Of a stretch of DNA of 64,000 bases, positions 1-7,662 are shown piece after piece (within the stretch, counting starts at the first letter, position 1; every line of letters starts with the position of its first letter). The notes beneath the pieces are model-generated. The model ran no database searches. It was not told where the DNA came from and was given only the letters and a program-made list of their open reading frames with translations. A program made the translations under genes and the position numbers. This stretch comes from Paenibacillus sp. H1-7. GTDB taxonomy: Bacteria > Bacillota > Bacilli > Paenibacillales > NBRC-103111. The stretch covers positions 5,085,501-5,149,500 of the forward strand of contig NZ_CP031168.1 in NCBI RefSeq assembly GCF_022354825.1, read 5' to 3'.

Positions 1-25
1 GGCTCTTCTTTTTTGCTGCGAATAC

Positions 26-727
26 TTAATTACCTAACTGGGGGTAAAGCGATGCAACCCCTCCCAAAAGATTTTTTTGTACGTTCTGACTTAGTTCATC
101 AGCAACAATCTCATAGAGATCTGCAGCAATTCCGTCTATCGCGATTCTTGCGATATCCTTCGGATCAGACTTAGGAGCTTGGATACGAGTTGTCATGTCA
201 GTGTCCATGTATCCGACGTGCAGTCCTGCAACTCTAATGTTTTTGGGAGCTAAGTCCAAACGCAGCCCATTGGTCATTCCCCATTCGGCCGATTTCGCGG
301 CAGAATACGCTCCCGCATTATTGACGCTTAACCAAGATAGCACGGATAAGATATTCAGTATCGTCCCTCCCCCGTTCTTTTCAATAATCGGTGCGAAAGT
401 GCGAATCATCGAAAGGGTACCGAACACATGCGTATTGAACTCCAAGTGGATATCGTCAAGCTTTCCTGTGTAGAGAGAAGCCCCTGTAGAAGATCCTGCA
501 TTGTTGATAAGAAGAGTCACATCACGAGCCGCCTCCGCTGCTTTCCTTACGGATTCGGGATTTGTAATATCGAGCTGCACCGGAATTGCACCTGGTATAT
601 CGATGGCTTCTGGATTTCTCGCTCCGGCATAGACCTTAGCCCCTCTCGCTAACAGCTCCAGTGCCATATATTTGCCAAAACCCCGATTTGCTCCACTAAC
701 TAGTGCTATTTGATTAGAAATATTCAT
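26..727 (-). CDS. SDR family NAD(P)-dependent oxidoreductase
   Basis: A 233-residue classical short-chain dehydrogenase/reductase of usual length, presumably cytosolic. It shows the glycine-rich cofactor loop GANRGFG (about residues 12-18), NNAG at 75-78, a serine near 128 and the catalytic YSAAK (Tyr141, Lys145). The substrate cannot be read from sequence. It is divergent from a TetR-family gene, and both promoters carry the same palindrome on their -10 boxes, so the reductase is probably the repressor's main target and may act on a reactive carbonyl or quinone inducer. The start is the ATG at 727, preceded by a GAGAGGGAG-type ribosome binding site. The stop codon is 26 bases from the window edge, so downstream partners are not visible. 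Confidence 0.9.
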   Translation of the reverse strand: MNISNQIALVSGANRGFGKYMALELLARGAKVYAGARNPEAIDIPGAIPVQLDITNPESVRKAAEAARDVTLLINNAGSSTGASLYTGKLDDIHLEFNTHVFGTLSMIRTFAPIIEKNGGGTILNILSVLSWLSVNNAGAYSAAKSAEWGMTNGLRLDLAPKNIRVAGLHVGYMDTDMTTRIQAPKSDPKDIARIAIDGIAADLYEIVADELSQNVQKNLLGGVASLYPQLGN

Positions 728-936
728 GGTTCTACTCCCTCTCGTTATTTATTCTTTTAATAATTTGCTAGCAGCGAACCGACGACTGCAACATGGTTGT
801 TCCATATATCATTGGATCACTTCTCTTTAACTCCCGATCAAAAAACAAGCTGCTTACTTATCGTTCCCCTATGAGGAACTGGATAAGCGGGTGTAAATGC
901 CTCATCTCCTCCGTTAAAATATGATGAATATAATAT

Positions 937-965
937 ATTATGATCATCATATTATAATTAGTCAA
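937..965 (-). promoter_or_regulatory. SDR promoter with TetR-type operator on the -10 box
   Basis: On the minus strand TTGACT (965-960), a 17-bp spacer and CATAAT (942-937) form a good SigA promoter for the SDR gene. The near-perfect 17-bp palindrome ATTATGATCATCATATT (937-953) covers the -10 box. An inverted copy of its right half, AATATGATGA, lies at 918-927. Nothing else recognisable was seen between 728 and 917. Confidence 0.7.
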
Positions 966-1012
966 TAGTGCGCTAATTTATTTATTAAACTTGCTGGAGA
1001 AGGCCGTAAAAA

Positions 1013-1042
1013 TTGACAAACTTTTATTATGATGATTATAAT
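1013..1042 (+). promoter_or_regulatory. tetR promoter with matching operator
   Basis: TTGACA (1013-1018), an 18-bp spacer and TATAAT (1037-1042) form a strong SigA promoter for the TetR gene. The palindrome ATTATGATGATTATAAT (1026-1042) overlaps the -10 box and matches the operator at 937-953 closely. Its centre lies 89 bp from that site. The layout predicts autorepression plus repression of the SDR gene. Confidence 0.7.
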
Positions 1043-1079
1043 ATTTTGCAGGTATATTTTGAGCGAAGGAATGATGGCA

Positions 1080-1646
1080 ATGCCTTATCCTGAAGGTCAT
1101 AAGGAAAAAGTTCGAGGCCGTATCATCGAAAGTGCCGCCAAAGCCTTTCGTTCCAACGGGATTCGAGACATTAGCGTCCCGGCCATTATGAAAGGTGCCG
1201 GTCTGACGCACGGAGGATTTTATTCGCACTTTGGCAGCAAAGAACAGCTTGTCTCCGAAGCTTGCAGCTACGCAGTCAGCGATACGATTGCGTTTCTGGA
1301 GAAGGCAGCAGATAACGAAAAGTTGGATAACAAGATCCATGCTGTTATCGATTATTATTTGAGCCCGTACCATCGGGACCATACCGAGACAGGCTGTATC
1401 CTCCCTTCCCTCTCCAATGAAATTTCCCGTTCATCGGAAGAGGTTCGCCAGGTGTTCACCCATGAGCTGGATCGCATAATAGATTTTATCTCCAAGTTGG
1501 CTGAAACCGATAAAGCTACCGGAAGTGCTCTGCTTAGTCTTTTGATTGGAACGCTAGTCCTTGCACGTTCCGTTATTGATACTAAGTTGAGTGACAGCAT
1601 CCTTGCCGCAGGAAGACAGCATGCCAAAGCTCTATTAAATTCCTAA
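1080..1646 (+). CDS. TetR/AcrR family transcriptional regulator
   Basis: A repressor of 188 residues from the chosen start. The N-terminal helix-turn-helix is typical of the family, with a recognition-helix region containing LTHGGFYSHFGSKEQL. The C-terminal ligand-binding half is compatible with the YxaF/LmrA-like subgroup (inference). Three ATGs lie within ten bases; 1080 is preferred because GAAGGA sits nine bases upstream, although 1071 and 1074 are possible. It probably represses itself and the divergent SDR gene, since matching palindromes lie on both -10 boxes. The inducer is unknown. A hairpin with a T-run follows the gene. Confidence 0.88.
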   Translation: MPYPEGHKEKVRGRIIESAAKAFRSNGIRDISVPAIMKGAGLTHGGFYSHFGSKEQLVSEACSYAVSDTIAFLEKAADNEKLDNKIHAVIDYYLSPYHRDHTETGCILPSLSNEISRSSEEVRQVFTHELDRIIDFISKLAETDKATGSALLSLLIGTLVLARSVIDTKLSDSILAAGRQHAKALLNS

Positions 1647-1674
1647 AATTTCATCGAGATGAATTACGATTCGA

Positions 1675-1706
1675 TAAAAAAAGCCGGCCATTTCGGCCGA
1701 CTTTTT
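1675..1706. terminator. Bidirectional Rho-independent terminator
   Basis: The stem AGCCGGCC/GGCCGACT (one mismatch) has a short ATTTC loop. It is flanked by an A-run on the left and T5 on the right, so it can end both the tetR transcript and the convergent AhpD-like gene. Confidence 0.75.
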
Positions 1707-1753
1707 AGGTTCAACAATATTCTATAATGTGCAAATTATTAACTTGAAGCGGA

Positions 1754-2233
1754 TTAGCTTAAGCCCGCTTTCTTCAGCCCAAACGCAGTATCAGCCGAAC
1801 CTGGCACCGTCCTGAAGGCAACATTTACACGGTTCCATGCATTAATCGCCATGACGGAGAACGTCAGATCCGAGATTTCTTGTTCAGAAAATTGCTCACG
1901 AACCCGGTTATAAATTTCATCGGGAACGCCTTGCTCCGGCAGCTTGGTCAAAATCTCGGTCCATGCCAATGCAGCACGTTCACGAGGCTCAAACAGGTTC
2001 GATTCCCGCCAAATCGAGATGTGGTAAAGTCGAAGCTCGCTTTCTCCATGGATTTTGGCCTGTTTTACGTGCATATCCAGGCAAAATCCGCAACCATTCA
2101 TTTGCGACGCTCTAATGTGGACGAGATGGAGAATTTTCTCCTCAATGGAGCTATCTTTCTCAGCGCCGCTGAACTCCATCATTTTTTTAAAAAATTCCGG
2201 GGATTGCTGCATGTAATTTAATCGTTGTGTCAT
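1754..2233 (-). CDS. Carboxymuconolactone decarboxylase/AhpD-like peroxidase family protein
   Basis: A 159-residue protein of the CMD/AhpD alkylhydroperoxidase superfamily. The redox core CGFC (Cys48, Cys51) followed by His55 is the family's peroxidatic CxxC-x3-H arrangement. Members act as thiol peroxidases or decarboxylase-like enzymes; the substrate is not predictable here. The start at 2233 is chosen because GGAGG lies eight to nine bases upstream; an in-frame ATG at 2251 has no ribosome binding site. A TGTCACA-N16-TGTC element lies just upstream, matching the promoter class used by ECF41 sigma factors, and the next gene encodes such a factor. This pairing of ECF41 with a CMD-type protein is well known in the family. 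Confidence 0.9.
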   Translation of the reverse strand: MTQRLNYMQQSPEFFKKMMEFSGAEKDSSIEEKILHLVHIRASQMNGCGFCLDMHVKQAKIHGESELRLYHISIWRESNLFEPRERAALAWTEILTKLPEQGVPDEIYNRVREQFSEQEISDLTFSVMAINAWNRVNVAFRTVPGSADTAFGLKKAGLS

Positions 2234-2273
2234 GATCGTGTGCCTCCTCATTTTTTTATATTTACACTATTAA

Positions 2274-2300
2274 GACAATCGACGACTTCGATGTGTGACA
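2274..2300 (-). promoter_or_regulatory. ECF41-type promoter of the AhpD-like gene
   Basis: On the minus strand TGTCACA (2300-2294), exactly 16 bp, then TGTC (2277-2274). The ECF41 consensus is TGTCACA with a CGTC -10 element, so this differs by one base. The same element with the same spacing occurs before the sigma gene at 3321-3347. Confidence 0.7.
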
Positions 2301-2311
2301 TGAATGAAATT

Positions 2312-3217
2312 TCAATTTAAGTTTTGTAATTTATCCGGATTCACAATAACATAAATTCGTTGAATGGCGGTTGTTGCGGCATCCCACTCAAAACAAATCA
2401 CCCCAGATGGATCCCCATCTTTGGTCATAAGTATTCCCGGCTGATCATTGACCTCTACCAGACGTGCCTGCGACCCGGGAAATCGGCTTGCCGAAAGAGC
2501 CTTCAACAGCTCTAGCACACGTTCTCTGCTATAGATTGGATTAATTGCAGCAGATACTTTTCCTCCACCGTCGGAAATCAATATGACATCCTCTGTTAGC
2601 ATACTCACCAAAGATGGAATGTTCCCATTAGTTAGAGCCGATATGAAGCGATCGACCAGTTCCTTTTCCTGTTGAAGCTGCGATGAAGGTATTTCATCCT
2701 GTTGGGAGGACAAGTCTACTTTTTTCTTAACGCGACTGTAAATTTTACGGCAGTTGACCTCCGATTTGTTCAACATTTCGCCTATTTCACTATGTTCATA
2801 TGCGAAAGCTTCTCTTAAGATAAATACAGCCCGTTCCAATGGTGTAAGCTTCTCCATCAGGACAAGAAAGGCGTACGAAATCGTATCATGGCGTTCGACA
2901 TTTTCCAGCGGGCTGTCTTCACCAACATGCACTGTCGGTTCAGGTAGCCAATTACCTACATAGCTGATTCTTTTTTTTCGTACTGATTTTAATTCGTTCA
3001 AGCATCGATTGATCATCATTTTGCTCAAGTATGATTTGATATTATGAATATTGTCATTTAGATATCCGGGGATGCTTACGAACAAATCTTGAACCATATC
3101 CTCTGCATCAGATCTGGACCCCAGCATGCGGTAAGCTATTGAGAATAAATGAGGCTTGTATGTTCTATATAAATCTTCAATTTGATTAGTTGTGGGGTCA
3201 AATGTATTGCTCTGCAT
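2312..3217 (-). CDS. ECF41-type RNA polymerase sigma factor with SnoaL-like C-terminal domain
   Basis: A 301-residue sigma factor. Sigma-70 regions 2 (about 18-85) and 4 (about 115-170, LTPLERAVFILREAF followed by the helix-turn-helix) are followed by a SnoaL/NTF2-like extension (about 183-301). That extension carries the two ECF41 signatures: DGGGK at 216-220 and NPDKL at 293-297. In this family the extension replaces a separate anti-sigma factor and tunes the sigma activity. The gene lies directly upstream of its probable target, the AhpD-like gene, and both have TGTCACA-N16-TGTC promoters. This implies autoregulation. The translation start is preceded by AAAGGCGG. Confidence 0.9.
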   Translation of the reverse strand: MQSNTFDPTTNQIEDLYRTYKPHLFSIAYRMLGSRSDAEDMVQDLFVSIPGYLNDNIHNIKSYLSKMMINRCLNELKSVRKKRISYVGNWLPEPTVHVGEDSPLENVERHDTISYAFLVLMEKLTPLERAVFILREAFAYEHSEIGEMLNKSEVNCRKIYSRVKKKVDLSSQQDEIPSSQLQQEKELVDRFISALTNGNIPSLVSMLTEDVILISDGGGKVSAAINPIYSRERVLELLKALSASRFPGSQARLVEVNDQPGILMTKDGDPSGVICFEWDAATTAIQRIYVIVNPDKLQNLN

Positions 3218-3320
3218 CGTATCCGCCTTTCTTTGGATCGAAATTCTCCATCCATCCTATTGTTCTTAACTTCATGGTTTTTGTATTCATTTCTACAGAT
3301 TTATTGCCTATAACTGTTAA

Positions 3321-3347
3321 GACAATTGACGGAGCCAATGTGTGACA
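3321..3347 (-). promoter_or_regulatory. ECF41-type promoter of the sigma gene
   Basis: On the minus strand TGTCACA (3347-3341), 16 bp, TGTC (3324-3321). The element and its flanks closely match the promoter at 2274-2300. It lies about 100 bp before the sigma start codon, leaving a leader in which no structure was recognised. Confidence 0.7.
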
Positions 3348-3378
3348 CAATCTCAGTAATTTTTTGCAGCTATCCCTT

Positions 3379-3411
3379 TAAAAATAAAAAAAGCCGCAAT
3401 GAATGCGGCTT
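3379..3411 (-). terminator. Rho-independent terminator of the UvrA-like gene
   Basis: The perfect 8-bp stem AAGCCGCA/TGCGGCTT with a five-base loop is followed on the minus strand by an unbroken T7 run and further T-rich sequence. It lies 46 bp past the UvrA-like stop codon. Confidence 0.85.
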
Positions 3412-3456
3412 GGCTATAAAGGAGGGTCATATGCATTACAGCATGGAATGGATGCA

Positions 3457-5712
3457 TTACTTCAAGTATTGGCCTGTGATCGATTGCTCCGCATGGACGA
3501 TTTGTGCAGGTGTGCCCTCAAACACCACCTGGCCGCCATTACTGCCACCATCCGGTCCCATATCGATGATCCAGTCCGCTTGGCTGATCACATCGAGATT
3601 GTGCTCGATCACGATGACCGTATTACCGGCATCTACGAGACGGTTCATAATCTCGAGAAGGTGACCGATATCCGACATATGAAGTCCAGTTGTCGGCTCG
3701 TCCATCACATAGATGGAGCCTTTCTTGTGCAGCTCGCTTGCCAGCTTGATGCGCTGGCATTCCCCGCCTGATAGCGTGCTCAGCGGCTGGCCGAGGGTAA
3801 TATAGTTCAAGCCCACATCACTCATCGCCTGGAGCTTGCGAACGACTTCTTTTAATTCAAAAAAGTCCAAAGCCTGCTCCACCGTCATCTCCAGCACTTC
3901 TGCAATGGATTTGCCGTTCAGCTTGTACTCAAGCACCTCTTCCTTGAACCGTCTGCCTCCGCATGCTTCGCATGGCAGCTTCACGCTCTCGAGAAAGGCA
4001 AGATCTGTATATACCACGCCAAGCCCTTGGCAGTTCTCGCATGCTCCTTTGGAGTTGAAGCTGAACAAGCCTTGGTTGACTTTGTTCGCAGAAGCAAACG
4101 CTTTGCGTACATCATCCATAATGCCTGTGTAGGTCGCAGGATTCGAGCGGGTTGACACTCCTACCGCCGACTGGTCGATGACGATTGCTTCCGTTTGCTC
4201 GCTCAGGAATACTTCGTTAATCAGTGTACTCTTGCCCGAGCCGGCGACACCGGTAACTACCGTCAGCACTCCGGTCGGAATATCTACATTCACATTCCGC
4301 AGGTTGTGCAATGTGGCATTCTGGATGGACAGCTTGCCGGACGGCTGTCTGCAATCTTGCTTCAGCTGAAGCGCACGCTTCATATGAGTGCCAGTCAGTG
4401 TATCTGACCCCAACAGCCCCTGGAAGTTTCCTTCGTATACGATGGTGCCGCCGCGGCTTCCGGCATAAGGTCCTACATCGATGATATGATCCGCCACCCT
4501 GATCACGTCAGGATCATGCTCGACAACAATCACGGTATTGCCCTTGTTGCGAAGCTTCTGGAGCAATTCATTTAACCGGTGTACATCACGGGGATGTAAG
4601 CCCACGCTGGGTTCATCGAAGATGTAAGTGACATCGACCAGGCTGCCGCTCAGGTGCTTCACCATCTTGACACGCTGCGACTCGCCGCCGGACAACGTAT
4701 CCGTCTCGCGGTCTAGCGTCAAGTAGTCCAGCCCGATATCCACCAAATGCTGCAATCGCTCCGTCAGCGACTTGATGACCGGCGCAGCGACTGGATCGTT
4801 AATTTCCCGAATGACACGGATCAGCTGCCCGACCTCCATAGAGGACATCTCCGCAATGTTGAGTCCATTGATCTTACAGCTGAGCGTCGCCTGACTGAGT
4901 CTCGCTCCGCGGCAGCTGGAGCAAGGTCCTTCGGAAATGAACGGCGCCACTGTTTTTTGTGTACGCTCGGATTTCATCTTCAAATCCTGCTTGATGTATT
5001 TGTTGGTGAACTTCTCAATGACGCCTTCCACTGTAATGTTCGTCGCTTTACCTGCAAAGTCCATCTGGACTTTCCTTGCTTTGGCATACAGAAGCTGCTC
5101 CAATTCTTCCTCTGAATAATCGCTCAGCTTCTTGTCGAGATCAAAGTCTCCCGCCTGAACGATCATATTCCACTCCCAGCTGTTCACCGAATAGTCCGGC
5201 AGCATAATAGCTCCTTCATTGAGCGACTTGGACATGTCAACCGCCTTGCTCATGTTGACGCCCAGCCTGCGGCCGATCCCGTTGCATTCGGGACACATTC
5301 CCTGCGGATCGTTAAACGAAAACATGTGCGCTTGTCCAACATAGGGCTGACCCACTCGGGAGAAGAGAAGACGAAGTATCGGGGAGATATCGGTAATCGT
5401 GCCCATCGTGGAATGGGAGCCGCCGCCGAGCCGCTTCTGATCCACAATAACAGCCATGCTCAGGTTTTGAATCGCGTCCGTATCCGGCTGCGGAACTCGG
5501 GGCAGGAAGTTGCGCACGAACATACTGAAGTTCTCATTCAGCAATCGTGTGGACTCCGCGGCGATCGTATCGAAAACGATCGAAGATTTGCCGGATCCGG
5601 ATACGCCGGTGAAAATCGTGATCTTCCGCTTGGGAATGTTCAAGGATACGTTCTTAAGATTGTTTTCCCTCGCACCCGAGATAACGATATACTCCTGATT
5701 TGCTTCGTTCAT
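3457..5712 (-). CDS. Short UvrA-like ABC ATPase (UvrA2/DrrC type)
   Basis: A 751-residue protein with two ABC modules, each having a Walker A (TGVSGSGKSS near 35 and TGVAGSGKST in the second half) and a signature (LSGGESQRVK, LSGGECQRIK). CxxC zinc-finger pairs (CPEC, CSSC, CENC, CEAC) are visible. Canonical UvrA is about 940-960 residues, so this is the shorter class that lacks much of the UvrB-interaction region. Such proteins are linked to resistance to DNA-binding drugs or to accessory repair rather than to core excision repair. The gene is monocistronic with its own terminator. The upstream region holds repeated AGAC/GTCT half-sites (5778-5809), including the palindrome GTCTAGAC, which may be an operator. 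Confidence 0.9.
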   Translation of the reverse strand: MNEANQEYIVISGARENNLKNVSLNIPKRKITIFTGVSGSGKSSIVFDTIAAESTRLLNENFSMFVRNFLPRVPQPDTDAIQNLSMAVIVDQKRLGGGSHSTMGTITDISPILRLLFSRVGQPYVGQAHMFSFNDPQGMCPECNGIGRRLGVNMSKAVDMSKSLNEGAIMLPDYSVNSWEWNMIVQAGDFDLDKKLSDYSEEELEQLLYAKARKVQMDFAGKATNITVEGVIEKFTNKYIKQDLKMKSERTQKTVAPFISEGPCSSCRGARLSQATLSCKINGLNIAEMSSMEVGQLIRVIREINDPVAAPVIKSLTERLQHLVDIGLDYLTLDRETDTLSGGESQRVKMVKHLSGSLVDVTYIFDEPSVGLHPRDVHRLNELLQKLRNKGNTVIVVEHDPDVIRVADHIIDVGPYAGSRGGTIVYEGNFQGLLGSDTLTGTHMKRALQLKQDCRQPSGKLSIQNATLHNLRNVNVDIPTGVLTVVTGVAGSGKSTLINEVFLSEQTEAIVIDQSAVGVSTRSNPATYTGIMDDVRKAFASANKVNQGLFSFNSKGACENCQGLGVVYTDLAFLESVKLPCEACGGRRFKEEVLEYKLNGKSIAEVLEMTVEQALDFFELKEVVRKLQAMSDVGLNYITLGQPLSTLSGGECQRIKLASELHKKGSIYVMDEPTTGLHMSDIGHLLEIMNRLVDAGNTVIVIEHNLDVISQADWIIDMGPDGGSNGGQVVFEGTPAQIVHAEQSITGQYLK

Positions 5713-5808
5713 GCTTGCATCCCTCCATTTGTGTTAATTTCTACATTTATTCATTGTACCATTTATTGCGTAAAGAAAGTCTAGACTTGTCTAATTGTCT
5801 TAACCAGA

Positions 5809-5846
5809 CATAAACCGGCCTGCAAACTGCATGCAGCCGGTTTATG
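5809..5846. other. Strong inverted repeat between the UvrA-like and SRPBCC genes
   Basis: The perfect 11-bp arms CATAAACCGGC/GCCGGTTTATG enclose a second CTGCA/TGCAG pairing. There is no T-run on either side. It could end the SRPBCC transcript imperfectly or protect its 3' end. Confidence 0.5.
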
Positions 5847-5923
5847 CGGATTTGGAGCAAACAGATTTCAATGCGGTACTCTCTACTATCATTAGGAAGA
5901 TGAAATGGTAATACCAACTGCGG

Positions 5924-6322
5924 TTATTGCTCCAACACCTTTGCAAGCTCTCCGCACCATTGGCTCCAGCCATGTCTGGCGCCTTCGACTCCATGAACAT
6001 TGGAGAATCCGGTTTGATCGAGATGAAGATTAACCTTACCTTCTCCTAAATCCTGTAACGTCCAGGTGACCGTGTGCTTCTCCCCTCCGCTAGCCCAAGA
6101 ATAGGACAAACGGTTTGGCGGATCTACGATAAGTACTTCGCCTTCAATTAATCCGTCCCAATATTCGGTCGGCTTCGTGCGAAACTGAAAGCGATGACCA
6201 ACGACGGGCTCAAAATCATTTTCCATGACCCATTTCGCAAGCGTCTTTGAATCGGTAATGGCGGCCCACAACTTCTCGATCGATGTTGTGTATTGAAAAT
6301 CCAAAGTTAATGATAAACTCAT
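5924..6322 (-). CDS. SRPBCC/AHSA1-like domain protein
   Basis: A 132-residue single-domain protein of the START/Bet v1-like AHSA1 family, with the usual N-terminal pattern (two helices ending in KWVMEND) and tryptophan-rich strands. Family members bind hydrophobic ligands, and many Gram-positive ones are controlled by a co-transcribed ArsR repressor, which is absent here. The start is well supported by GAGGAGGAAG just before ATG 6322. A consensus promoter with a large dyad operator lies about 210 bp upstream. The gene is monocistronic. The biochemical role is unknown. Confidence 0.85.
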   Translation of the reverse strand: MSLSLTLDFQYTTSIEKLWAAITDSKTLAKWVMENDFEPVVGHRFQFRTKPTEYWDGLIEGEVLIVDPPNRLSYSWASGGEKHTVTWTLQDLGEGKVNLHLDQTGFSNVHGVEGARHGWSQWCGELAKVLEQ

Positions 6323-6757
6323 ATTTCTTCCTCCTCAAAAACGTTGTTTTTATTGCAGCATATTAGTGCCTCAGAGATTTCTGTTAAATTCAAGCCAATC
6401 TTGCCATAGAGTTCCCATAACTTGCTGTTCCCGCTAACGCCACCCTTTCTGGAATATTATTACCAAGGGACAGCCATTAATATCGCCACCTCCTCTATTT
6501 GCTTCAATAATTGGACACCTTTTAGTGACACTTTGATTATAGGTCACCATTTGGTGTCGTGTCAACAACAATCATTTTGCGGTAAAAAAGGGATTCTTTT
6601 AATACGTTCAAAATCTATTTCATCATAATCCTTCAAACCGAACTCGATCATTTACCACACAATCGTGGCCATCAGCACGGCAAGGCCGCCAGCTTTATGC
6701 CGGCAGCCGCAGCTTGATCCAATTCAGCTAACGTTCTCCGTCAGCGTAACCACTTCG
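6323..6757. other. 435-bp region: leader, operator and degenerate coding traces
   Basis: No convincing gene. It holds the SRPBCC promoter and operators (6514-6565) and a leader with a GAGGAGGTGG site driving a five-codon ORF (MAVPW, minus strand, 6460-6477). A 29-codon minus-strand ORF at 6562-6651 (starting MIEFGLKDYDEIDF) and broken coding-like stretches at 6652-6757 lie upstream. These look like the remains of a small lost gene, but no family was recognised. Confidence 0.4.
6514..6565 (-). promoter_or_regulatory. SRPBCC promoter with paired dyad operator
   Basis: TTGACA (6565-6560), an 18-bp spacer and TATAAT (6541-6536) read on the minus strand. Two inverted copies of GACACC-N5-GTGAC flank it: 6514-6529 on the plus strand, at the likely transcription start, and 6543-6558 on the minus strand, inside the spacer. 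A repressor bound to both would block initiation. Confidence 0.65.
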
Positions 6758-7420
6758 TTAACTTTTGCTAAGACCTGCTATCTGCTCCTTCACATTTGTA
6801 TTACTTAATCCTCCGTGGTAACAAACCACAGCTTCGATGTCAAAGTCTGCATATTTGTTCAACGAGCGCCGCGCTGCTTCCATATCCAGAGTAGTCGGAG
6901 CATGAATTCCCCCGAGCATACCGTCGACACTGTACATCGAATCCCCGGCGATGAGAGTCTTGCTTTGACATAAATAAAGGCTGATATGACCAGGTGTATG
7001 CCCAGGAGTATGAATAACGCGAATTCCGCCGCAAAACGGCAGTTGCTGTCCATCTACCAAGGTTTCGTCCACCTTGCCCTTCGGCGGGTTCTCGAGGTGA
7101 CTGTCTTTAATAAGAGGGATCTCCCCCTGAATATACGGCTTATCCAGCTCGTGTGCATATACTTTAACCTTAGTGCCGCATTGCTTTAAAATCTCAGGGA
7201 GACTGCCTATATGATCCATATCCTGATGTGTTAAAATCACCGCTTGCAGCTTGTCGAAGGACACTCCAACGTTGTCCATGGCGGCGCGTAAATCTTCCAT
7301 TTGCCCCGGGAAGCCTGTATCTATCAAAACGGCCAAATCTTGATCCCACAAAAGAGTCGGATGAATCATATTCCCATGAAAATTTAGATGAAGCATCTCT
7401 ACGCCCTTACATACTTCCAT
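6758..7420 (-). CDS. MBL fold metallo-hydrolase
   Basis: A 220-residue metallo-beta-lactamase-fold hydrolase. The metal motif THQDMDHIG matches HxHxDH except that the second histidine is aspartate. Later metal ligands are visible as HTPGHTPGH, AGDS and the C-terminal YHGG. Asp at that position occurs in several MBL subfamilies and may alter metal preference. The substrate is unknown. The start at 7420 has GGAGG nine bases upstream. No operon partner is obvious, and no clear terminator follows. Confidence 0.88.
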   Translation of the reverse strand: MEVCKGVEMLHLNFHGNMIHPTLLWDQDLAVLIDTGFPGQMEDLRAAMDNVGVSFDKLQAVILTHQDMDHIGSLPEILKQCGTKVKVYAHELDKPYIQGEIPLIKDSHLENPPKGKVDETLVDGQQLPFCGGIRVIHTPGHTPGHISLYLCQSKTLIAGDSMYSVDGMLGGIHAPTTLDMEAARRSLNKYADFDIEAVVCYHGGLSNTNVKEQIAGLSKS

Positions 7421-7581
7421 AACTTCAGACCTCCGAGAAATATATTTTGTACGTAAAATTATTTTATTATGTAGATTTAGCTGTTGTCAACATGTTAAAA
7501 CGTATTGTAGATATCTTCACATTCCTATGCGGTAGGCTTACTCAGCTCAAAAAATGTGCAAAACCCCTCCCAAATAATCCA

Positions 7582-7641
7582 TTGTCCAATGTCAGCAGAT
7601 CCATTATGATGTACCTTGGACTTCATTGAGAATGAATATCA
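7582..7641 (+). promoter_or_regulatory. Promoter and Fur box of the siderophore-binding lipoprotein gene
   Basis: TTGTCC (7582-7587), 17 bp, TATGAT (7605-7610). Just downstream, TGAGAATGAATATCA (7627-7641) matches the 7-1-7 Fur box (TGATAAT-N-ATTATCA) with two or three mismatches. Its position between transcription start and ribosome binding site suits repression by iron. Confidence 0.65.
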
Positions 7642-7662
7642 ATACGGAGGGATTTCAATTCC

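Noticed and set aside
6422..6628. 68-codon plus-strand ORF
   Set aside because: It runs antisense through the SRPBCC promoter and operator, with no ribosome binding site and no coding signal.
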